The notes under the pieces are model-generated. The model saw only the letters and a program-made list of their open reading frames with translations. It did no database searches and had not been told where the DNA came from. The translations under genes were made by a program, and so were the position numbers. DNA of 7,065 bases from Bacteroidales bacterium (lineage in GTDB: Bacteria > Bacteroidota > Bacteroidia > Bacteroidales > VadinHA17). Positions 6,399-7,065 of the stretch are shown here, one piece after another. The first letter of the stretch is position 1. The number at the start of each line of letters is the position of its first letter. Where the stretch lies: the NCBI GenBank assembly GCA_003157055.1, contig PMIG01000178.1, positions 345-7,409 on the forward strand. The letters are read 5' to 3'.

Positions 6399-7065
6399 CT
6401 ATTCGGGCCGGCCAAGCTTCAATTTAGCATAGAAGGACCAGGATAATCCCAGACTTGCATAAGGTCCGTTCCATTTAGCACTTACCGGGTCGTCATTTAC
6501 ATACAATGTATACCATCCATCGCTTTCTTTATGTGACTCTTTGATTTTCATGAACCGCTGTCCAACACGAAAGCTTGCCTGTATTCTTCTTGAAATTATC
6601 CAGTCGGCCCCGACGGCAAGATGAAGCCCTGCTCCGAAATCTGCTGAGTTATCATATTTTTCAGATCCAATTTTAATGTATCCGCTCATAAAATTTATAT
6701 CGAAGCCAGGTTCAAAAATAGCGAATAGGTTTTTTTTATGATTTAATGAATGACCGTAAAATAATATGATATTGTAATAGAACGATCTTAAACTTATTTC
6801 ATTTGATCCATCAGCGTTTGTTGAATAAATTGCATCCTTCGGTGTATGGATCAGTTGCAGCTCATCTCCTATAATGTTTCTTCCTGCCTGGCCTATTACA
6901 AAGGAAGTCTTCAGATCTAAAGAGTAATAAACAGGCTTCCATTTTATTTCGGGAGTGTTAGTCGGGTTCCAGTTTTGCCAGAATAGAAGGAGGTTATCAG
7001 ATCCATTCCGGTTAGAGTAGTTACCGCTGATACCAACACTTATTTTCCACACTCCCATTTTGCCT
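6399..7065 (-). CDS. Porin-like outer-membrane beta-barrel protein, 5' end outside the window
   Basis: On the minus strand, the frame is open from the window edge to TAG (complement of 6399-6401). An internal ATG at 7058 gives 219 residues, but the frame continues upstream (Gly-Lys before that Met) and no signal peptide follows it, so the true start is probably beyond the window. The sequence alternates short amphipathic strands rich in Tyr, Phe and Trp with polar turns, for example KISVGISGNYS, NLFAIFEPGFDINFMSG, FGAGLHLAVGADWIISRR and a final SLGLSWSFYAKLKL. This is the pattern of small outer-membrane barrels of Bacteroidota, where glycine/aromatic strands and a near-terminal Phe favour barrel assembly. 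No specific family or cargo is recognised. Confidence 0.65.
   Translation of the reverse strand, partial: GKMGVWKISVGISGNYSNRNGSDNLLLFWQNWNPTNTPEIKWKPVYYSLDLKTSFVIGQAGRNIIGDELQLIHTPKDAIYSTNADGSNEISLRSFYYNIILFYGHSLNHKKNLFAIFEPGFDINFMSGYIKIGSEKYDNSADFGAGLHLAVGADWIISRRIQASFRVGQRFMKIKESHKESDGWYTLYVNDDPVSAKWNGPYASLGLSWSFYAKLKLGRPE

Noticed and set aside
6399..7058. ATG at 7058 (minus strand) as the true start of the barrel protein
   Set aside because: No signal peptide follows it and the frame stays open to the window edge. An outer-membrane barrel needs a signal peptide, so the start probably lies outside the window.
1..7065. CRISPR array, tRNA, rRNA, insertion sequence or phage genes
   Set aside because: No regularly spaced repeats, no cloverleaf-like or rRNA-like sequence, and no transposase, integrase or phage motifs were seen on either strand.

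Overview
The window looks like chromosomal DNA from a member of the Bacteroidota, probably an environmental Bacteroidales-type bacterium. The evidence is indirect. The DNA is AT-rich, most starts lack a Shine-Dalgarno sequence and sit behind A/T-rich leaders, and one intergenic region carries the CTGCCGGCAG palindrome read as LPAGRQ, which is familiar from Bacteroidota genomes. Two products (a secreted LKSGKEIKA-type protein and a porin-like barrel protein) are also of kinds common in that phylum. No mobile element, CRISPR array, tRNA or rRNA was seen.

Layout. (1) Positions 2-217 hold the last 71 codons of an ammonium transporter, closed by a strong stem-loop terminator. (2) Positions 321-2788 hold a two-component operon: a membrane sensor kinase with an extracytoplasmic Cache-type domain, HAMP, HisKA_3 and HATPase_c, overlapping by 4 bp a NarL/FixJ-type response regulator. 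(3) Positions 2789-3208 are a 420-bp spacer with an unrecognised 58-codon ORF and the LPAGRQ palindrome. (4) Positions 3209-4750 encode a stand-alone adenylate-forming enzyme resembling the acyl-ACP synthetase half of Aas, with a promoter candidate upstream. (5) After a 251-bp spacer, positions 5002-5574 encode a small nitroreductase-fold protein with a signal peptide. (6) Positions 5640-6389 encode a secreted or membrane protein of unknown function with a Bacteroidota-type N-terminal domain. (7) Positions 6399-7065 on the minus strand hold the 3' part of a porin-like beta-barrel protein, converging on gene 6 with only 9 bp between stops.

How they fit together. Only the kinase and regulator form a clear functional unit: an external or periplasmic ligand would be sensed by the Cache domain, and the regulator would bind DNA. 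Their targets cannot be read from the sequence. The neighbouring ammonium transporter is separated by a terminator, so a link to nitrogen is only a guess. The synthetase probably activates fatty acids for reuse in lipids. The last three genes look like envelope proteins. I see no convincing novel multi-gene system. The items most worth checking are the near-perfect 28-bp palindrome inside the regulator gene, the island open on both strands with the LPAGRQ palindrome, the secreted nitroreductase, and the Aas-like enzyme without its acyltransferase partner domain.
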